From assembly GCF_028885415.1 (NCBI RefSeq), contig NZ_CP118527.1:3782001-3846000 (forward strand): a DNA stretch of 64,000 nt. The letters are read 5' to 3'. This document shows positions 59,939 through 64,000 of the stretch, one piece after another. The DNA is from Streptomyces coeruleorubidus. GTDB lineage: Bacteria; Actinomycetota; Actinomycetes; Streptomycetales; Streptomycetaceae. The first letter of the stretch is position 1, and each line of letters starts with the position of its first letter. A program made the translations under genes and the position numbers. Below the pieces are notes generated by a model. The model made no database searches and was not told where the DNA came from. It saw only the letters and a list, made by a program, of their open reading frames with translations.

Positions 59939-62143
59939 ATGCCCGAGCTCAGCGTCATCGTCCACGGGCCGAACGTGCAGGACCATCTGACGGAGCTCCT
60001 CGACTCCCTCGCCGCCCACCCCCTGCCGGACGCCGAGCTGATCGTGGCCGCGGTCGGCGACTGGGCCCGGGAGACGGCCGAGCGGCACACCCCGGACGGC
60101 GGTCCGGTCGACGTAGTCCCCCTGCCGGCCGGCACCGGCGACGCCGCGGCCCGGGCGGCGGGGGCGGCACGGGCCTCCGGCCGCTGGCTGCACTTCGTCC
60201 ACGCCAAGGACGGCCTGCCCGCCGGCGCCCCGCGCACGGTCGCCGAGCGGGTGGCCGAGCTGCCCGGCGAGGTGGACGTCCTGCTCCTCGACCACGTCCG
60301 CAGCACCTGGCACACCTCCGGCATGCCCTCCCGGGACGGCTCCCTGCTCGCCCGGGCGGGCCGCGCCGACGTCGCCCTCGACGACTGCGCGCCGCTGCTG
60401 CGCCTGACCCCGCTGCTCGGCACCCGCGTGCTGCGCGCGGACTTCTGGCGGGCGCACGAGCAGCGGCTCACCACCGACGACGAGCCGTACGCCGCCCTGG
60501 CCGCCCTGCTGCTGGCCGACCGCGTCGCCTGCCTGCCGCACGTCGCCTACGAGGACCGCAGGCTGCGCCGCGCGAGCCTGCCCTCCATCACGCCCGAGCA
60601 GCGCTACGGCCTCGTCGAGCGCTACGAGTCGCTCCTCGACCTCACCCGGGACCGCCGCGCCGCCCACGGCGTGCTCTACGACGTCATGGTCCGCGACTGC
60701 CTGCGCACCTTCACGCGCGGCGGCATGGCGGAGGAGGTCGCGCGGGAGTTCTTCAGGCGGGCGTCCCTGGCCGCCCTGCGCCGCCGCCCCGAGGGCTACC
60801 GGCGCCCCGCCGGTCTCGAAGGCGTCCGCCGCTCCCTGCTCGAAGAGGGCGCCTACGCCAGGTACCGGGCCTTCCAGGCCGTCAACCGCACCCGCCGCAC
60901 CGCCAAGTCGGCCGTGCGGACCCGGAAGCGGCAAGTCGGCGCCAAGCTCCGCGACCACCAGTACCGCAGGGCGCTCGGCCGCCCGGTCAATCCGCACCTG
61001 GCGGTGTTCTCGGCGTACTGGAACCGCGGTGTCGCCTGCAACCCGGCCGCGATCGCCGCGAAGCTCGCCGAACTGGCCCCGCAGATCCACCCGGTGTGGG
61101 TGGTGACCGAGGAGAACGCGGCCCTGCTGCCGCCCGGCACCGACCACGTCGTGCCCGGCAGCCGCCGTTACTGGGAGGTGCTGGCGAGTGCCAAGTACCT
61201 CGTCAACAACGTCAACTTCCCCAACGCCGTGGTCAAACGCCCCGACGCGATCCACCTCCAGACCCACCACGGCACGCCGCTCAAGCGCATGGGCCTGGAC
61301 CAGATGGCGTACCCGGCGGCCGCGCAGGGCCTGGACTTCCAGGCGCTGCTGGAGCGCATCGACAAGTGGGACTACAGCGTCTCCGCCAACAGCCACACCA
61401 CGCGCATGTGGGAGCGCGCGTACCCGTCGCACTACGTCTCCCTCGACCACGGCTATCCGCGCAACGACGTCTACTACACGGCCGGCGCTCAGGACATCCG
61501 CAGCGTCCGCGACAGGCTCGGCATCGCGCCGGGCCGCCGGGCCGTCCTCTACGCGCCCACCCACCGCGACTACGAGGCCGGCTGGACCCCGCGCCTGGAC
61601 CTCGCCGCCCTCGCCGACCGCCTCGGCGAGGACACGGTCCTGCTCGTGCGCGGCCACTACTTCTACGGCGGCGCGGCCTCCCCGCTCACCAGCCTGCGCC
61701 GCACGGGCCGGATCATCGACGTCTCCTCCTACGACCCGGTGGAGGAGCTGTGCCTGGCGGCGGACGCCCTGGTCACGGACTACTCCTCGATCATGTTCGA
61801 CTACGCCAACCTGGACCGCCCGATCGTGATCCACGCCGACGACTGGGAGACGTACCGCACCACCCGCGGCGTCTACTTCGACCTGATGGCCGAGGCCCCG
61901 GGCCCCGTCGCCCGCACCCAGCAGGAGCTGACGGAGATCCTCGCCACCGAGGCCTGGCACGACGAGGGCGCGGCGAAGGCCCGGGCCGTCTTCCGGCGCC
62001 GGTTCTGCGAGTACGACGACGGACGCGCCGCCGAACGCGTGGTCCGCCGGGTCTTCCTCGGCCAGGACGAACAGTCCCTGCCGCCGGTGCTGCCGATCGA
62101 GGAACGCACCCCGGCCCCGACCCCGCAGGAGGCGACCGCATGA
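59939..62143 (+). CDS. TagF-like glycerophosphotransferase with degenerate GT2 domain
   Basis: The 734-residue paralogue opens MPELSVIVHGPNV. The GT-A region (5-225) has lost its motifs: AAVGDWARETA replaces VDD-S-D, and HFVHAKDG replaces FLDSDD. The TagF domain is canonical: LQTHHGTPLKRMG with His444, GYPRNDVY, YAPTHRDY, VRGHYFYGG and TDYSSIMFDYANLDRP. It probably acts only as the polyol-phosphate transferase, with the GT2 part structural. ATG 59939 has GGAGGA nine bases upstream; an in-frame ATG at 59891 lacks one. It lies 107 bp after tagH and overlaps the next gene by four bases. Confidence 0.87.
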   Translation: MPELSVIVHGPNVQDHLTELLDSLAAHPLPDAELIVAAVGDWARETAERHTPDGGPVDVVPLPAGTGDAAARAAGAARASGRWLHFVHAKDGLPAGAPRTVAERVAELPGEVDVLLLDHVRSTWHTSGMPSRDGSLLARAGRADVALDDCAPLLRLTPLLGTRVLRADFWRAHEQRLTTDDEPYAALAALLLADRVACLPHVAYEDRRLRRASLPSITPEQRYGLVERYESLLDLTRDRRAAHGVLYDVMVRDCLRTFTRGGMAEEVAREFFRRASLAALRRRPEGYRRPAGLEGVRRSLLEEGAYARYRAFQAVNRTRRTAKSAVRTRKRQVGAKLRDHQYRRALGRPVNPHLAVFSAYWNRGVACNPAAIAAKLAELAPQIHPVWVVTEENAALLPPGTDHVVPGSRRYWEVLASAKYLVNNVNFPNAVVKRPDAIHLQTHHGTPLKRMGLDQMAYPAAAQGLDFQALLERIDKWDYSVSANSHTTRMWERAYPSHYVSLDHGYPRNDVYYTAGAQDIRSVRDRLGIAPGRRAVLYAPTHRDYEAGWTPRLDLAALADRLGEDTVLLVRGHYFYGGAASPLTSLRRTGRIIDVSSYDPVEELCLAADALVTDYSSIMFDYANLDRPIVIHADDWETYRTTRGVYFDLMAEAPGPVARTQQELTEILATEAWHDEGAAKARAVFRRRFCEYDDGRAAERVVRRVFLGQDEQSLPPVLPIEERTPAPTPQEATA

Positions 62144-63786
62144 GCACTCCCGACGTCACCGTGACGGTCATCGTCTACAACGACGCCGAACGCCTCACCC
62201 GCGCGGTCGACTCGGTCCGCCGGCAGACCCACGCGAACATCGAGATCGTCATCAGCGACGACCACTCGACGGACGAGACACCCGAGGTGGCCCGCCGACT
62301 GGCCGCGCAGGACCCCCGCGTCCGCCACCTGCGCCTGCCGGAGAACAGCGGCGGATGCAGCGCCCCGCGCAACCGCGCCCTGGAGACCGCCCGGGCGCCC
62401 TACCTGATGTTCCTCGACAGCGACGACGAACTCCCCGACGACGCCGTCGAACTGCTGCTCGCCGCGCACCGCGAACGCGAGATCGACTTCGCGATGGGCG
62501 CGGTGCAGCGCGTCCGGGTCGACAACGGCCGCCGCTCGACGTGGATGCCGCACCTGGTCGCCGAGCGCCGCACCCTCGACGGCATCGAGGCCGACCCGCG
62601 TCTGCTCTTCGAGCACCTCGCCACCAGCAAGATGTACGCCCGCGCCTTCCTCGACCGGCACGGCCTGCGCTTCCCGGAGGGCATCCACTACGAGGACCAG
62701 CTGTTCTCGGCGCAGGCGTACTGCCTGGCCAAGGCCTTCACGATCATCCCGGAGCCGGTCTACCGCTGGTACGTCGCCCCGTTCGCCGCCTCCGACGCGG
62801 CCTCGATTTCCAACCAGCGGCACAAGCTCGCCAACGTCCGCGACCGCGTCCACGTCCAGCACCTCATCGACGCGTTCCTGGCCGAGAGCGGGCACGAGTC
62901 GCTGCGGGAGGACAAGGACCACAAGTTCCTCAAGCACGACTTCCGGATGTACGCCGGTGACCTGCCCTACCGGGACGAGGAGTGGCTGTCCTCCTTCGCG
63001 GACATCGTCACGCCGTACCTGGACACACTCGCGCCGGGCGCCTTCGCCCGCCTCCCCCGCGCCGAACGAGTCGTCCTCCAGCTGATCCGCGACCGCCGCC
63101 TGCCGGAGGCCAGGCTGGCGGCGCGGGGCCTCGGCCACGGTGTGGCACCGAGGCAGATCACGACGGACGCACAGGGCCGCACTTACTGGGGTGACAAGAT
63201 CCCACCCTCCGAATGGTCCCGCCGCGAACTGGACGTCTCGGACCTGGAACTGGAGACACGCCCCTTCCCGAGCGCCCAGTTCCGCCACGAGATCACGGAG
63301 ATCACGCGGGGCCCGGGCGCCTCGGTCGACCTCACCATCCGCACGTACGACCCGGCCCTGCGCCTCCCGGTCGGCCCCCAACGCGCGACTCTCCTCATCG
63401 CCCCGGGCCGGCGCCGCCTCCGCGTCCCCTTCCGCCTCTCCCCCGTCCGCCCCGGCATCTTCGAGGGCCACGCCCACCTGGACCTGGCAGCCGCCCACCT
63501 CCCCTTCCATGGCTTCGCCGGAGTCCGCCACCCCTTGCTCCGCCTGGAACACCAGGGCCTGTCCCACACGGGCCTCCTCCTGGCTCCCCTGACCTTCCCG
63601 GCGTTGACGACTCAGGTCCCCCACCACCGCCTGACCCTGGAGCCCGAGGGCCACGGCCCCGGCCGCTTGCAGGTCCGGTGGGAACCGATGGGCCTGACGG
63701 CAACCCTGATCGGCCCGCTGACACGCCGAGTGGCCCGACCGAGGGTGAAGAGGGCAGCACGACTGGTGTCAAGCGCACTGCGCTGA
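62140..63786 (+). CDS. GT2 glycosyltransferase with C-terminal beta-rich domain
   Basis: The 548-residue protein has a GT-A domain (TVTVIVYNDAERL, VISDDHSTDETPE, NSGGCSAPRNRAL, MFLDSDDELP, HYEDQLFSAQA), a helical middle and a beta-rich C-terminus (about 380-520). Its ATG is four bases inside the previous stop, with AGGAGG upstream. It pairs with the protein at 53513 in layout and motifs. It should add a sugar to the same polymer made by the upstream TagF-like enzyme. Last gene of the cluster in the window. Confidence 0.86.
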   Translation: MSTPDVTVTVIVYNDAERLTRAVDSVRRQTHANIEIVISDDHSTDETPEVARRLAAQDPRVRHLRLPENSGGCSAPRNRALETARAPYLMFLDSDDELPDDAVELLLAAHREREIDFAMGAVQRVRVDNGRRSTWMPHLVAERRTLDGIEADPRLLFEHLATSKMYARAFLDRHGLRFPEGIHYEDQLFSAQAYCLAKAFTIIPEPVYRWYVAPFAASDAASISNQRHKLANVRDRVHVQHLIDAFLAESGHESLREDKDHKFLKHDFRMYAGDLPYRDEEWLSSFADIVTPYLDTLAPGAFARLPRAERVVLQLIRDRRLPEARLAARGLGHGVAPRQITTDAQGRTYWGDKIPPSEWSRRELDVSDLELETRPFPSAQFRHEITEITRGPGASVDLTIRTYDPALRLPVGPQRATLLIAPGRRRLRVPFRLSPVRPGIFEGHAHLDLAAAHLPFHGFAGVRHPLLRLEHQGLSHTGLLLAPLTFPALTTQVPHHRLTLEPEGHGPGRLQVRWEPMGLTATLIGPLTRRVARPRVKRAARLVSSALR

Positions 63787-63799
63787 GCTGCGGGCAGTC

Positions 63800-63818
63800 G
63801 TGCCGCTCGGGGCGGCAC
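63800..63818 (+). terminator. hairpin in the tail after the last gene
   Basis: GTGCCGC and GCGGCAC form a 7-bp stem with a TCGGG loop, 14 bp past the last stop. The flanking sequence (CTGCGGGCAGTC before, GGGTGGGCGCAGCGGC after) resembles another sequence I recall as recurrent in Streptomyces spacers. The remaining bases to 64000 show no supported gene. Confidence 0.55.
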
Positions 63819-64000
63819 GGGTGGGCGCAGCGGCACCCCGCCACGCCGGGCTGCGGACCCACCAGACCTCAGCACCAACGCCACCGGCTCGTCCTCACGG
63901 ATGAGAACACCGCCCGCACCTCCCTCGCCCGGGCGGCCTGCCCTGCCCCGCAGATCGATGGCACCCGACATCCTGTCCGGCAGTCTCACGGTATGACCTC

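Noticed and set aside
63612..63989. 125-residue minus-strand frame at the window end
   Set aside because: Mostly antisense to the GT2 gene, without a recognisable domain or ribosome site; the end of the window limits judgement.

Overview
The window is about 72% G+C throughout. It has dense actinomycete-style coding, many GTG starts, 1-4 base stop/start overlaps and high third-position G+C. Gene content and order match a core chromosomal segment of Streptomyces: a sigma/anti-sigma pair, nnaR-narK, a polysaccharide synthase/acyltransferase pair resembling the mat locus, ssrA-smpB, ftsEX, prfB, paired Ser/Thr kinases and a teichoic-acid cluster. From memory this parallels the S. coelicolor SCO2950s-2990s region. 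I see no insertion sequence, prophage, CRISPR array, rRNA or tRNA. Functional calls are read from motifs; no database search was run.

Layout. 1-8.3 kb: a HelD-like helicase (3' end outside the window), an ECF sigma factor with its membrane anti-sigma factor, a CGNR zinc-finger protein, the nitrate/nitrite regulator nnaR with the transporter narK, and a repeat-tailed membrane protein. 8.4-11.9 kb: a small membrane protein facing a four-gene overlapping operon that looks like an orphan type VII (WXG100/LXG-like) secretion module. 12-19 kb: a surface-polysaccharide synthase-deacetylase and a membrane acyltransferase, a LysR regulator and unassigned membrane proteins. 19.2-21.9 kb: an MFS transporter, a truncated alpha-xylosidase remnant and a LacI regulator with an 18-bp palindromic operator.

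21.9-32 kb is housekeeping: tmRNA, smpB, a PDZ-type S41 protease, ftsX-ftsE, a zinc-ribbon protein, a sortase-type LAETG surface protein, prfB, and two membrane Ser/Thr kinases (pkaB, pkaA). A 1280-residue FHA plus FtsK/SpoIIIE-like protein with damaged ATPase motifs is divergent from the kinases. 36-40 kb holds a sugar-type ABC importer operon.

40-63.8 kb is a cell-wall glycopolymer locus. It has four fusions of a GT2 domain to a TagF/CDP-glycerol polymerase domain, three polytopic GT-C or GT39 glycosyltransferases, two GT2 proteins with long C-terminal domains, the TagGH exporter and a frameshifted galE. Interspersed are the organic peroxide pair ohr/ohrR, a YCII protein, a Crp/Fnr regulator and a TetR regulator. 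Two of the four TagF domains have Gln in place of the HGT-motif histidine, and one of the four GT2 domains has lost its metal/nucleotide motifs, so the paralogues appear to have specialised.

The most unusual items are the split catalytic motifs in the TagF paralogues, the galE frameshift beside a perfect 30-bp duplication, the alpha-xylosidase stub translationally coupled to lacI, the pseudo-ATPase FHA protein, and the T7SS-like module with two similar flanking proteins.
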